This document shows positions 30,535 to 39,588 of a DNA stretch of 64,000 bases, one piece after another. The stretch is taken from NCBI GenBank assembly GCA_963677785.2, contig CAXXDH010000003.1, positions 496,001 to 560,000 of the forward strand, read 5' to 3'. Both the position numbers and the translations under genes were made by a program. Below the pieces are notes generated by a model, which ran no database searches, was not told where the DNA came from, and saw nothing but the letters and a program-made list of their open reading frames with translations. This DNA comes from G963665495 sp963677785. GTDB taxonomy: Bacteria; Desulfobacterota; Desulfovibrionia; Desulfovibrionales; Desulfovibrionaceae. Numbering within the stretch: the stretch's first letter is position 1; each line of letters opens with the position of its first letter.

Positions 30535-30570
30535 TAAAAAATCCGGGGCGTCCAGACGGGCGCCCCGGAT
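30535..30570 (-). terminator. Rho-independent terminator of the secreted repeat protein gene
   Basis: On the reverse strand an 11-bp GC-rich stem (ATCCGGGGCG and its complement, 30541-30570) is followed by six Ts (30535-30541). It lies 36 nt after the stop and has textbook geometry. Confidence 0.9.
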
Positions 30571-30605
30571 TCTGCTGCTCCTGCTGCGGGAGGTCGTCCT
30601 GTCCC

Positions 30606-31838
30606 TTATTCCGCGTCGATTAACCCGGCAAGATTCCATTCCGATCCCAGGAAATTGTCGTCATCCGCGGCAAAATCCCAGCCCTCGCCCTTGGTTTCAT
30701 TCTTGATGTAGCAATCATCGGTCAATTTCCACCAGGCGGCCTTGCCGTTTTTCTCGTTATACCAGAACAAAGCCTTTTCTCCATCGATTTCCCGAACTTC
30801 CACCAGGCGCCAGACAGATGTCAGCGTGATGTTCGTCGCCACGAAATCCCAGCTCTCGCCCCGTACGCTGCTTTCCAGTTTCTTCTCGTCGTTCAATTTC
30901 CAGAACACGATCTTGCCGCTGTCCTGGTTGTGCCAGATCAGCGTATCTTTACCACCTATCTCGGTGGTGCCCGCCAGTTTCCAGTTGCTACTGAGCGTCA
31001 CTTCTTCCGTGACGTAATCCCAACCGCTGCCCTGGTCGTTATTGATCTGGTTGCCTTCGTTATTGAGTTTCCACCAGACCACCTTGCCGGAATCCTGACT
31101 ATGCCAGATCATATAGGAGGAAACCGAGTTGCTGGGAACAAAACTATAGGTCTCGCCGTAAGCCACGTCGCTTGCGGTCTGAGCGTACGCCCGTACGTAA
31201 TAGGTCGTACCGGCGCTCAGTCCGGTCATCTTGCTGGAAAATTCTCCTGTTCCCTCGCCTTCGTCTGTCGTACTGTCCGAATCGATGGTAGGCTCTTCAG
31301 ATGTCCCCCAGCACAGGCCACGAGCCGTTATGGACGAACCGCCGTTGGAGGTTATGTTGCCGCCGCTCCAGGCCGTGGATCCCGTGATACCGTAAACAGC
31401 CACCGTGGAAATGGTCGGCACTCCCCTGGTGACAATCAACTGTCCGGAATAGGCCGTGCCGTCCGAGTTGGTGGCGTAGGCCCGGACATAGTAGGTCACT
31501 CCAGCCTCAAGATTGATTATCGTACTGGTGAACTCACCCGTTCCGGAACCGTCCGAGGTGGACGCGTTCCCGTCCACGGTCGGATTCTCGGATATGGACC
31601 AAGCCACGCCGCGTGCGCTCACGCTAGCCCCCCCATCCGACAGCACGTTGCTCGATACGGTCAGCGTACTGCCATCAATGGAGTATTCAAGCACGGAAAC
31701 AGTGGGGACCGACTGCGTATCCACTGCCGCATGGACGCTTTGCGCCGGATACGACAGCAGCAAAGCGAGCAAACCCCACAGAAGCAATACGTCATGCGAC
31801 CTGCGCCAATACTGCCGAATCTTATTGATACCTGACAT
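30606..31838 (-). CDS. Secreted repeat protein (two FN3-like and three tryptophan-rich repeats)
   Basis: This is a 410-residue exported protein. The signal peptide (about 1-36) has a basic start, the core VLLLWGLLALLLSY and likely cleavage after VHA. Two FN3-like domains follow (about 40-140 and 140-235), each with ARGVAWS/ARGLCWG, a GTGEF core and TYYVRAYA. Three 55-residue repeats end the protein; each starts with IWHSQDSGKVVWWKLN or a variant and ends with a WDF...W pattern, like VCBS/beta-propeller blades. The start at 31838 has AGGAGG at proper spacing; the longer frame does not. It has its own terminator and no gene partner. It is probably a periplasmic or surface binding protein; the ligand is unknown. 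Confidence 0.82.
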   Translation of the reverse strand: MSGINKIRQYWRRSHDVLLLWGLLALLLSYPAQSVHAAVDTQSVPTVSVLEYSIDGSTLTVSSNVLSDGGASVSARGVAWSISENPTVDGNASTSDGSGTGEFTSTIINLEAGVTYYVRAYATNSDGTAYSGQLIVTRGVPTISTVAVYGITGSTAWSGGNITSNGGSSITARGLCWGTSEEPTIDSDSTTDEGEGTGEFSSKMTGLSAGTTYYVRAYAQTASDVAYGETYSFVPSNSVSSYMIWHSQDSGKVVWWKLNNEGNQINNDQGSGWDYVTEEVTLSSNWKLAGTTEIGGKDTLIWHNQDSGKIVFWKLNDEKKLESSVRGESWDFVATNITLTSVWRLVEVREIDGEKALFWYNEKNGKAAWWKLTDDCYIKNETKGEGWDFAADDDNFLGSEWNLAGLIDAE

Positions 31839-32049
31839 TGCAACGACCTCCTGTTGCTTTTTTGGTTCCGGGTCTTCCGTTCCAGGAAACGCGCCTGGCG
31901 TGCAACAACAACGCGTCAAATTCACGACTCTTTTTTTCCTGGTTGCTATTTTTCCCCTCTACCCGTAACATTTTGAATTACTTTATCCCTTTTTGTATCT
32001 ACGGTGTCGCCGCTTCTTTTTGCCGTACAAGAAGTGAAGGCGTTCCGTA

Positions 32050-32802
32050 TTGCCGTGCGAGGTAGCAGAACTTGTGCCAAATCACAAATCCTCTTTTATT
32101 CTCAAGTGTTCCAATATCAGTTTCAGCTTTTCCTCTGGAAAAGCCCTGTTCAGCGGTCTGAACCTCAGCCTGCCCCATGGCGCTTTTGCACTAGTCAAAG
32201 GCCCATCAGGTACGGGCAAGTCCACGCTGCTGCGGCTCTGCAACCGGCTGGAGGAGCCCCGGCAAGGGGATATTCTGTTCGACGGAAACTCCGTACGCAG
32301 CTATGCGCCAGCCCTGCTGCGCCGGGAGATGGCTTATGTCCAGCAGAGCCCGGTCGTGCTGGACGCCTCGGTCCGGGACAACCTGCTGTTGCCGTTCGGA
32401 TTCCGGCAAAACAAGGATCTGACGCCGCCCACGGACGAGGCGCTCCACGCGGCGCTGCAGCGCTTCGTACCGGATACGTCCCTGCGGGAAAACGCGCTGA
32501 ACCTGTCCGGCGGCCAGCGCCAGCGGCTCTGCCTGCTGCGCGCGCTGCTGCTCAAGCCCCGGCTGCTGTTGCTGGACGAACCCACCAGTGCGCTGGATCC
32601 TGAAAACCGGGCCATGGTGGAAGAGGTTGTCGAAAATTTGAACCGCGAACAGGGCATAAGCGTCCTGTTCGTCAGTCATCAGGACTATGTGCCGCATAAC
32701 GTACGGAGCTTGTTAACCATACGGATAGACGCGGGACGCGCCGAAGTTTTGACTGAAGCTGCCAAGGAACCAGGCAAAACGGGAGACGTACAATGGACAT
32801 AG
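32050..32802 (+). CDS. fetA: ABC transporter ATP-binding protein (FetA/YbbL-like)
   Basis: The 250-residue ATPase has Walker A GPSGTGKST, Q-loop YVQQSP, signature LSGGQRQRL and Walker B LLLLDEPTSALD with the H-loop SHQD. Its short form and its pairing with a UPF0014 permease match the FetA-FetB system, reported in E. coli as an iron exporter linked to oxidative stress; the substrate here is not proven. The start is a TTG at 32050 with GAAGGCG upstream; no ATG or GTG lies between it and the first conserved strand. It overlaps the permease gene by 10 nt. Confidence 0.85.
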   Translation: MPCEVAELVPNHKSSFILKCSNISFSFSSGKALFSGLNLSLPHGAFALVKGPSGTGKSTLLRLCNRLEEPRQGDILFDGNSVRSYAPALLRREMAYVQQSPVVLDASVRDNLLLPFGFRQNKDLTPPTDEALHAALQRFVPDTSLRENALNLSGGQRQRLCLLRALLLKPRLLLLDEPTSALDPENRAMVEEVVENLNREQGISVLFVSHQDYVPHNVRSLLTIRIDAGRAEVLTEAAKEPGKTGDVQWT

Positions 32803-33581
32803 CCCAGATAGGTTACGGCCAGCTGCTACTGAGCCTGTTGTTCGTGCTTGCGGCCGGGGGAGCCTCCCTGGTCTACCAGCTCAAACTCGAACGGGATCTG
32901 TTTTGGGGGACCGTACGAACTTTTGCCCAGCTGTTCGTGATGGGCTACGCGCTCAAACTGCTCTTCGACCTCCGGATGGGCTTGCCCGTGCTGCTGGTGT
33001 TTTGCTGCATGATCGGCTTTGCGGCCCGGATCATCAACGGACGGGTCAAAGAGCCGGACGTATCCTATATGCTGCCGACCCTGCTTTCCATGCTGGGCAG
33101 TTATACGCTCGTCACCATCATCGTCACCGCCATGGTCGTCCGGGTGGAGCCCTGGTGGCTGCCGCAATATTTCCTGCCCCTGGGCGGCATGGTCATCGGC
33201 AACTCCATGACCGCGCAGGCCATCGCCCTGGAACGGCTGTTCAGCCAGCTGCGCCAGCGCAGGGATGAAGTGGAAATGCGGCTCTGCCTCGGAGCCTCTC
33301 CGAAGGAGGCTTCGCAAATTTTTTTGCAACAAGCCCTAAAGGCTGGGATGATTCCGTCGATAAATAGTATGATGGGGGTTGGTTTCGTTTCCATACCCGG
33401 AATGATGACCGGCCAGATTCTGGCCGGGGCAGACCCCATGCTGGCGGTGCGCTATCAAATCGTCGTGATGCTGATGCTAGTCGGCTCCACCGCGCTCGCC
33501 ACGCTGCTCGTACTCAATCTGGTGCGTAACCGTTGCTTCGGACCAGGCGGCCGACTCCTCCTGGGCCCCAGGCATGGGTAA
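32793..33581 (+). CDS. fetB: ABC transporter permease (FetB/UPF0014)
   Basis: The 262-residue protein has about seven membrane helices and the UPF0014 hallmarks QLKLERDLFWGTVRTFAQL, LPLGGMVIGNSMTAQAIALE, EMRLCLGASPKEA (coupling helix to the ATPase), INSMMGVGFVSIPGMMTGQI and YQIVVMLML. Family members export iron or, by older annotation, metals. Its start lies inside the end of the ATPase gene, so the two are translated together. The combination with anaerobic oxygen-defence genes elsewhere in the window makes iron handling plausible. Confidence 0.88.
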   Translation: MDIAQIGYGQLLLSLLFVLAAGGASLVYQLKLERDLFWGTVRTFAQLFVMGYALKLLFDLRMGLPVLLVFCCMIGFAARIINGRVKEPDVSYMLPTLLSMLGSYTLVTIIVTAMVVRVEPWWLPQYFLPLGGMVIGNSMTAQAIALERLFSQLRQRRDEVEMRLCLGASPKEASQIFLQQALKAGMIPSINSMMGVGFVSIPGMMTGQILAGADPMLAVRYQIVVMLMLVGSTALATLLVLNLVRNRCFGPGGRLLLGPRHG

Positions 33582-33615
33582 CCGGCCCTGCGCACCGTGG
33601 GCTAGGAGGCCTGTC

Positions 33616-33945
33616 ATGACCGAAGCCGCGATACGCCTGCAAAAACGCATCTCCCAGGCCATCGGCCTGAAAAAAAATACCGTACGTGAAATTTGGGATC
33701 CGGAACTGATTTATGTGGAATGCATGCACTGCGGACGGCCCGTACTCTGGAAACCCGGCGTAAGCACGGACCTGCTCCTGCAGGCGGGCGTACGCCCGGA
33801 GCAGCTGGACGAAAGCTGTCTGATCCTGTCCAAGGGCTGCCCGGCCTGCCAGCACGGGCAGCATCTGTTTGAAACCAAGGTGGTCCGGCTGACCAATACG
33901 CGCAATCCCCGGACCGGACTGCGGGACGCGCACGGCTGGTCCTGA
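33616..33945 (+). CDS. Small zinc-ribbon-like protein
   Basis: The 109-residue protein has two CxxC pairs, CMHCGRPV (about residue 36) and CPACQHG (about 76), in a zinc-ribbon arrangement, and an N-terminal basic helix. The first residues of the longer frame lack a ribosome site; TAGGAGG lies 8 nt before the ATG at 33616. No catalytic motif is seen. It follows fetB by 34 nt and may be co-transcribed. Similar small zinc-binding proteins are conserved in sulfate reducers without known function. Confidence 0.7.
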   Translation: MTEAAIRLQKRISQAIGLKKNTVREIWDPELIYVECMHCGRPVLWKPGVSTDLLLQAGVRPEQLDESCLILSKGCPACQHGQHLFETKVVRLTNTRNPRTGLRDAHGWS

Positions 33946-33978
33946 CCCCGCCGCCGCGCCCCGGATCCTTACCCGCGG

Positions 33979-34473
33979 CTAATCTCTGTTTTCGAGTTCA
34001 GCCGCGGCTTTGGCAACGCTTTCCTTGAACCCCGCGCGCACCTTTGCCAGGGCTTCGGCCACCTGCGGCTCCTGCAGGGCCACGATCTGGGCGGCCAGAT
34101 AGGCCGCGTTCTTGGCCCCGGCCTTGTCCAAAGAGACAGTTCCCACCGGAAAGCCCGGAGGCATCTGCACCGTTGCGAGCAGGGCGTCCATGCCGCCCAG
34201 GGAGGACGCCGTCACGGGCACGCCGATGACGGGTTTGAGCGTCCGCGCGGCCACCGCTCCGGCCAGATGGGCTGCCATGCCGGCCGCGCAGATGAAAACC
34301 TGGCAGCCGTTTTTTTCGAGTTCTTCCACCAGAGCGACCGTCCGCTCCGGCGTACGGTGTGCGGAGCTTACCGTGAAACGGTAGCTCACACCCAGTTTTT
34401 TCAACGTATCCGCACACGGACGCATGGTTTCTTCGTCCGAAATGCTTCCCATGAAGATGCCGACCTGAGGCAT
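33979..34473 (-). CDS. purE: N5-carboxyaminoimidazole ribonucleotide mutase PurE
   Basis: The 164-residue protein shows the class I PurE signatures: MGSISDEETM, SSAHRTPER, ICAAGMAAHLAGAVAA, VIGVPV and the LLATVQMPPGFPVGTV segment. It converts N5-CAIR to CAIR in purine synthesis and normally works with PurK. No purK is seen here, so it is elsewhere. It lies 17 nt downstream of purD on the same strand with a site (AGGAGTAAC) in the gap, forming a purD-purE operon that ends convergently with the zinc-ribbon gene. Confidence 0.95.
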   Translation of the reverse strand: MPQVGIFMGSISDEETMRPCADTLKKLGVSYRFTVSSAHRTPERTVALVEELEKNGCQVFICAAGMAAHLAGAVAARTLKPVIGVPVTASSLGGMDALLATVQMPPGFPVGTVSLDKAGAKNAAYLAAQIVALQEPQVAEALAKVRAGFKESVAKAAAELENRD

Positions 34474-34490
34474 GTTTGTTACTCCTGTTG

Positions 34491-35765
34491 TTACGCCTTC
34501 CGCAGCCCTTTGTCGCCAATGTCGCGGCGGTAGTAGCAGGTATCGAAATGAATTTTTTCCACAGCCTCGTACGCCTTGCGTTTGGCATCCGACAGGTCCA
34601 GGCCCAGGGCAGTGACGCCGAGTACGCGGCCGCCCGAGGTCACGACCTGTCCGTCGGCGAAGGTTGTGCCCGCGTGGAAGACCTTGACCCCGTCAATGGC
34701 GTCCGCCAGGCTCAGCCTCTCGATGAGCATGCCCTTGGGATAGGAGCCCGGATAGCCGCCCGCAGCCATGACCACGCAGATGCTGGTCTCGCGGTGGTAT
34801 TGCACGTCCAGCGTATGCAGCCGCCCTTCCACGCAGGCCAGCATGATTTCCGCCAGATCGCTCTTCAGCCGCATCAGCAGCGGCTGGCATTCGGGATCAC
34901 CGAAACGGACGTTGTATTCGAGCACCTTCATCTCGCCGCCCTTGAGCATCAGTCCCGCGTACAGTATGCCCACAAAGGGATGGCCGCGTTTGGCCATTTC
35001 CTTGACAATGGGCATGATCACCTTGCCCGCTGCCTCGGCATAGCGGGATTCGGGCAGAACAGGCGCCGGACTGTAGGCGCCCATGCCGCCGGTGTTGGGT
35101 CCGGTGTCCCCCTCACCCACGGCCTTGTGGTCCTGGGACGAAGGCATGCAGAGGACGTGTTCGCCGTCGCAGAACGCCAGGAACGAGGCCTCCTCGCCCT
35201 GCAGAAACTCTTCGATCACCACTTTGGCCCCGGCATCGCCGAACGCGTTGTCGCGCATGCACTGGTCCAGGGCCTCCTGGGCCTCTACCCGTGTCTGGGC
35301 CACCACGACGCCCTTGCCCGCGGCCAGGCCGTCGGCCTTGACCACCACGGGAATGGCGCAGTTTTCCAGATAGGCCCGGGCCGGTTCGTATTCGGTAAAA
35401 ATCTCGCAAGCCGCCGTGGGCACGCCCGCCGCGTCCATAATCTCCTTGGCAAAGGCCTTGCTGCCTTCCAGCTGGGCCGCGTAGCTTCCCGGTCCGAAGC
35501 ACGGAATGCCGGCTTGTTTCAGCTCGTCCCCCAGCCCCAGCACCAGGGGCAGTTCCGGCCCCGTGACCACCAGGTCGATATTTTTTTTCTTGGCAAAAGC
35601 AACCAGGCCGGGAATGTCGTTGTCCTTAATATTCACATTCTCGGCTTCCAGCGCCGTTCCGCCGTTGCCTGGGGCAACATAAACATGCGTTACCAATGGA
35701 CTTTGCTTGAGTTTCCAGGCCAGAGCATGCTCTCTGCCTCCTGATCCAACGAGCAGAATCTTCAC
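34491..35765 (-). CDS. purD: Phosphoribosylamine-glycine ligase PurD
   Basis: The 424-residue ATP-grasp enzyme begins MKILLVGSGGREHALAWKL and has VVTGPELPLVLGL, the ATP-grasp lid VVKADGLAAGKGVVVA, EEFLQGEEAS and metal-binding EYNVRFGDPECQ. It makes glycinamide ribonucleotide from phosphoribosylamine and glycine in purine synthesis. The length is normal. It is the first gene of a two-gene reverse-strand operon with purE and is divergent from the phenylacetate-CoA ligase-like gene. Confidence 0.96.
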   Translation of the reverse strand: MKILLVGSGGREHALAWKLKQSPLVTHVYVAPGNGGTALEAENVNIKDNDIPGLVAFAKKKNIDLVVTGPELPLVLGLGDELKQAGIPCFGPGSYAAQLEGSKAFAKEIMDAAGVPTAACEIFTEYEPARAYLENCAIPVVVKADGLAAGKGVVVAQTRVEAQEALDQCMRDNAFGDAGAKVVIEEFLQGEEASFLAFCDGEHVLCMPSSQDHKAVGEGDTGPNTGGMGAYSPAPVLPESRYAEAAGKVIMPIVKEMAKRGHPFVGILYAGLMLKGGEMKVLEYNVRFGDPECQPLLMRLKSDLAEIMLACVEGRLHTLDVQYHRETSICVVMAAGGYPGSYPKGMLIERLSLADAIDGVKVFHAGTTFADGQVVTSGGRVLGVTALGLDLSDAKRKAYEAVEKIHFDTCYYRRDIGDKGLRKA

Positions 35766-36003
35766 GACTTTCTCCTAGCGCTTGAAGGGTTGTTTTCGCA
35801 ATTTTAGGAAAAAACCACCCTACTCGGGTTTTCCCTTTTTGCGACATTCATGTTACGTCACAATGTCCGGCCGACCGATAGCGCGTTTTTACGTGATTTT
35901 TCCCCCACGGACAAGTTCGCACGGAATAGTCCGCAGGGGCAGGTTCTTCTGTTGCGCGCAGCAGCCCGGCCGGGGTCAAGAGCCAAGAAGGAGAGACACG
36001 AAG

Positions 36004-37299
36004 ATGCAGAGCACGCGCCGTTTTCTGGCCGATTACTCGGAGGACGAGCTACAGGCCAAACAACTCAAAGGGCTGCAATGGACCGTTGCCCACGCCTACA
36101 ACGGCAACCCCACCTATCGCCAAAAACTGGAAGAGGCCGGAATAGGTCCGGATACGGTCAAAAACCTGGACGACATCAGGCGGTTGCCCTTCACCTCGGT
36201 GGAGGACCTGCGCGCGGGCTATCCCCTGCCCCTGCTTTGCGTTCCCGAAGACCAGGTCGTACGTATTCATTCATCTTCCGGCACCACGGGCAAACGTAAA
36301 ATTTTATGCTATACGCAGCGCGACATCGACACCTGGAAGCACATGTTCGCCCGCTGCTACGAACTGGCCGGACTGACCACCAAGGACCGCGTGCAGATCG
36401 CCGTGGGATACGGCCTGTGGACCGCGGGCGCGGGTTTTCAGCTCGGCTGCGAACATTTCGGCGCCATGGCCGTCCCCGTGGGTCCGGGCCATCTGGATAT
36501 CCACATCAAGATGCTCACGGACCTCAAACCCACCTGTTTGTGCTCCACGGCCTCCATGGCCCTGCTCCTGGGGGAAGAACTGGAAAAACGCGGGATCAAG
36601 GACCAGATCAATCTCAAGACCTGCATTTTCGGCGCGGAAACCCACAGCGCGCGGATGCGGCGTAATTTCGAACGCAAGCTGGGGCTGGAACAGAGTTTCG
36701 ACATCACCGGCATGACCGAGCTCTACGGTCCGGGCTCCGGACTCGAATGCCAGGCTCATGAAGGTATCCATTACTGGGCGGATTATTATATCCTCGAGAT
36801 CCTGGACCCCATTACGCTGGAACCCGTGGCCCCCGGCGAAGTGGGAGAAATGGTCGTGACCTCGCTCTGCAAGGAAGCCGCTCCCCTGATCCGCTACCGG
36901 ACGCGCGACCTGACCCGGCTGCTCCCCGGCGATTGCCCCTGCGGTCTGAAGCTGCCGCGCCACGACAAGATCATGGGGCGCTCGGACGACATGATCATCT
37001 ATCGCGGCGTAAACATCTATCCGTCCCAGATCGGCGAAGTGCTCGAAGGATTCAGGGAACTCAGCTCCGAATTCCAGATTCACCTGACCCGCAGCCAGGG
37101 CCTGGACGTACTGCGGCTCAAGGTCGAACACAAGCCCGACAACGTACCGCCGTCCGTGCCGGATCTCGAAAAAGTCATCAGCCGCTCGCTGCAGAAACAG
37201 CTTCTGGCCCGCTGCGAGGTGGAAGTCCTGGCTCCCGGAGCGCTGCCCCGGACCATGGGCAAATCCAAGCGCGTTCAGGACGAGCGCAACGGCGATTAA
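36004..37299 (+). CDS. paaK: Phenylacetate-CoA ligase family (PaaK-like) AMP-forming enzyme
   Basis: This 431-residue adenylate-forming ligase has SSSGTTGKRK (P-loop of the ANL family), GAETHS, MTELYGPG, RTRDLT, GRSDDMIIYRGVNIYPSQI and the C-terminal catalytic Lys in TMGKSKRV. PaaK-type enzymes activate aromatic acids such as phenylacetate with ATP and CoA; in sulfate reducers several paralogs occur and the true substrate is unclear. The start at 36004 has AAGGAGAG upstream; the longer frame has none. It is followed by a 10-bp hairpin at 37318-37342. Confidence 0.88.
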   Translation: MQSTRRFLADYSEDELQAKQLKGLQWTVAHAYNGNPTYRQKLEEAGIGPDTVKNLDDIRRLPFTSVEDLRAGYPLPLLCVPEDQVVRIHSSSGTTGKRKILCYTQRDIDTWKHMFARCYELAGLTTKDRVQIAVGYGLWTAGAGFQLGCEHFGAMAVPVGPGHLDIHIKMLTDLKPTCLCSTASMALLLGEELEKRGIKDQINLKTCIFGAETHSARMRRNFERKLGLEQSFDITGMTELYGPGSGLECQAHEGIHYWADYYILEILDPITLEPVAPGEVGEMVVTSLCKEAAPLIRYRTRDLTRLLPGDCPCGLKLPRHDKIMGRSDDMIIYRGVNIYPSQIGEVLEGFRELSSEFQIHLTRSQGLDVLRLKVEHKPDNVPPSVPDLEKVISRSLQKQLLARCEVEVLAPGALPRTMGKSKRVQDERNGD

Positions 37300-37317
37300 A
37301 CAAGGCATCAGTAAATT

Positions 37318-37342
37318 CCCTTGCCGCAGCCCGCGGCAAGGG
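37318..37342 (+). terminator. Bidirectional hairpin between convergent genes
   Basis: CCCTTGCCGC (37318-37327) pairs perfectly with GCGGCAAGGG (37333-37342) over a 5-nt loop. It lies in the 64-nt gap between convergent genes; T-tails are poor on both sides. Confidence 0.6.
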
Positions 37343-37363
37343 GATGGCAGGTCTCGTACTGCA

Positions 37364-39511
37364 CTAGCCCAGAAACGCGGCTATCTGCATCAGCAGGGAA
37401 TCCTTGTCCAGCGGACAGGAAAGAAAGCTGGAGATCCCGGTTTCTCCGAACTGGGAGGCGACCTCCTTGTAGTGGCGTCCGGCAATGGACAAGACCGGAT
37501 ACGGGAGCAGGCCATGGCGGGCCTCCCACCGGCGCAGAGCCAGGGTGGTCTCCTTGCCGTCCAGATCATTCAGTTCGTGGTCCAGCAGAATCAGATCATA
37601 TCCGCCTCCCGGCACCCGTTGCAGCACTTCCAGTCCGCTGTCCACGATATCGTGGGCAAAGGGCGCGTTCCGGAAATAAAAATTGAGCAGCATGGCCGTA
37701 TTCACGGACCGGACGCCCACCAGGACGCGTTTTTCTTTTTGTGCGGGGGGCTCCGCAGGCGCGGTTTCCAGAAAGGCGGTCAGTTTTTTGTCCAGCAGCA
37801 TTTCCGTGCTTTCGCGTACGGGCGGGTCGAGCGGAATGTCCACCTGGTCCGGGTTGAGTTCCTCGGCCGCGTAGCTGTGAATGATCCCGCTTTCCAGCAG
37901 CAGGTCGTGTACGTCCGGGTCAATGTGCCCCGAGTCCTTGAGCTTGCCCAGGATGGCAATGGCCTGGGAAAGCTGCATGGGCTTCTTGTAGGGCCTGTCC
38001 CGTGCCGTGAGCGCTTCGAAAATATCGGCCACGGCCAGTATCCTGGCCTGCAGGGAGAGTTCCGCCCCCGTCAATCGGAAGGGATAGCCCGTGCCGTCCA
38101 TTTTCTCATGATGCTGTCCGGCGAATTCGGGCACCCGTTTCAGGTGTTTGGGAAAGGGCAGCTCGGAAAGCATGCAGCTGGTGACCACGGCGTGGCGTTC
38201 GATGATCTGCCGTTCGTCCGCGGTCAATGTGCCGCGCCGTATGGACAGATTGCAGAGTTCGTCGCCCGTGAGCAGGGGCAGTGTTTGCCCGTCTTTGACG
38301 TACGTTTTCCGGCCTATCTCCCAGAGCCGCTCTAGTCGCGAATCGTCCATGAATTCGTTGGGCGCGTTGCAGGAACGCAGAAAGTCCTTGTCCTCCCGCA
38401 GGGCCTCCATCTCGCGCAGCAATTTCCGGTCGGCTTCGCTCCCAGGGCCGTCCGCGACGTCCTTGCCTTCCCGGACACGGGCCAGCTGCCGGCGCAGCAG
38501 TTCCAGCTCCAGCCCCCGGATGGCGCATTCGAAACGCTCCTGCACCAGTTCGATCCGGTCGCAGATCCCCTCCAGTTTGGCCGCCTTGTCGACAATATGC
38601 TCGGGAGTGGCGATTTTGCCGATGTCGTGCAGCCAGGACGCGATCCGCAGCTCTTCGAGCTCATTGGCGCTGAAGGATACCTCGGCAAAGGGCCCGCTGC
38701 GCCTTTCATTGACGGCCTGGGCCATGAGCAGCGACAGGATGCTGACCCGGGCGATATGCCCGCCCGTGTAGCGGGATTTTTCCTCAATGGCCCCGGCAAT
38801 ACTCTTGATGAACGCGTCGAACAGTTCCTGAAGATTGCGTATCAACCGGGTCTTGGTCAGCGTCGCCGCCGCCTGCGAGGCCAGCGAAGCCACCACGCTG
38901 ACCTGCGTGTCGCTGAATTCCATGACCTCGCCCGAGTTCCTCTCCGTGGCATTGAGCAGCTGCAGCACGCCGATGACGTCGTTTTCGTGGTCGCGCATGG
39001 GAATCAGCAGCATGGATTTCGAACGATAGCCTGTTTGCAGGTCGTATTGTTGGGTGCCTGAAAAATCAAACGTATCGCATTGATAAACATCCGGTATGGC
39101 GATTATTTCACCCGTATGGGCCACGTGCGCCGAAACATGCGTATGGTTTGGACGGCCGTTTTCATAAAGCGGCACCGGGGGCAGCGTGCTTTTTGTGCCG
39201 CTGACGCCACCCAGATAGGTTTTCATGGAATTGTTCTGCATGATCACGAAATCGAGATGGCTGCCCTGTTCGCTGATCATATACAGGGATCCGGCGTCCG
39301 CGTTGGTGAGTTCCCGGGCTTCAAAAACGATCAATTCCAGCAGACGGCACTGATTGTGCTCTCCGGAAAGGGCCAAGCCGATTTCCGCATAGCGGGTCAG
39401 CTGGGCGTCCTTTTTTACCATCTGCCTGTTCATGGAGCCTACAAGCCGCCGGTAGGCCCGCTGTTGTCTGAGGTCTTCGGATATCTCAGTCGGATCGTTT
39501 TTTTGCGACAT
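37364..39511 (-). CDS. GAF - HD-GYP - receiver-like signalling protein
   Basis: This 715-residue cytoplasmic protein has a GAF domain (about 40-215), an HD domain with WLHDIGKIATP (about 290) and the GYP part QHHEKMDGTGYPF (about 470), so the HHExxDGxGYP signature for cyclic di-GMP phosphodiesterase is complete. An insertion of about 120 residues, rich in charged coiled coil, separates the HD and GYP parts. A C-terminal receiver-like domain (about 595-715) keeps the Asp in LILLDHELNDLDG but has VGVRS in place of the acidic pair, so phosphorylation is doubtful. Predicted role: hydrolysis of cyclic di-GMP under small-ligand control, opposite to the GGDEF protein at 18.4 kb. Confidence 0.88.
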   Translation of the reverse strand: MSQKNDPTEISEDLRQQRAYRRLVGSMNRQMVKKDAQLTRYAEIGLALSGEHNQCRLLELIVFEARELTNADAGSLYMISEQGSHLDFVIMQNNSMKTYLGGVSGTKSTLPPVPLYENGRPNHTHVSAHVAHTGEIIAIPDVYQCDTFDFSGTQQYDLQTGYRSKSMLLIPMRDHENDVIGVLQLLNATERNSGEVMEFSDTQVSVVASLASQAAATLTKTRLIRNLQELFDAFIKSIAGAIEEKSRYTGGHIARVSILSLLMAQAVNERRSGPFAEVSFSANELEELRIASWLHDIGKIATPEHIVDKAAKLEGICDRIELVQERFECAIRGLELELLRRQLARVREGKDVADGPGSEADRKLLREMEALREDKDFLRSCNAPNEFMDDSRLERLWEIGRKTYVKDGQTLPLLTGDELCNLSIRRGTLTADERQIIERHAVVTSCMLSELPFPKHLKRVPEFAGQHHEKMDGTGYPFRLTGAELSLQARILAVADIFEALTARDRPYKKPMQLSQAIAILGKLKDSGHIDPDVHDLLLESGIIHSYAAEELNPDQVDIPLDPPVRESTEMLLDKKLTAFLETAPAEPPAQKEKRVLVGVRSVNTAMLLNFYFRNAPFAHDIVDSGLEVLQRVPGGGYDLILLDHELNDLDGKETTLALRRWEARHGLLPYPVLSIAGRHYKEVASQFGETGISSFLSCPLDKDSLLMQIAAFLG

Positions 39512-39588
39512 GCCCTTCAGCCTCCTGGCGAACCGGCAATCCGGCCCCGTTTATGCCCATGTTCTGGAGAACCGTCCGCGCTTCGGGA

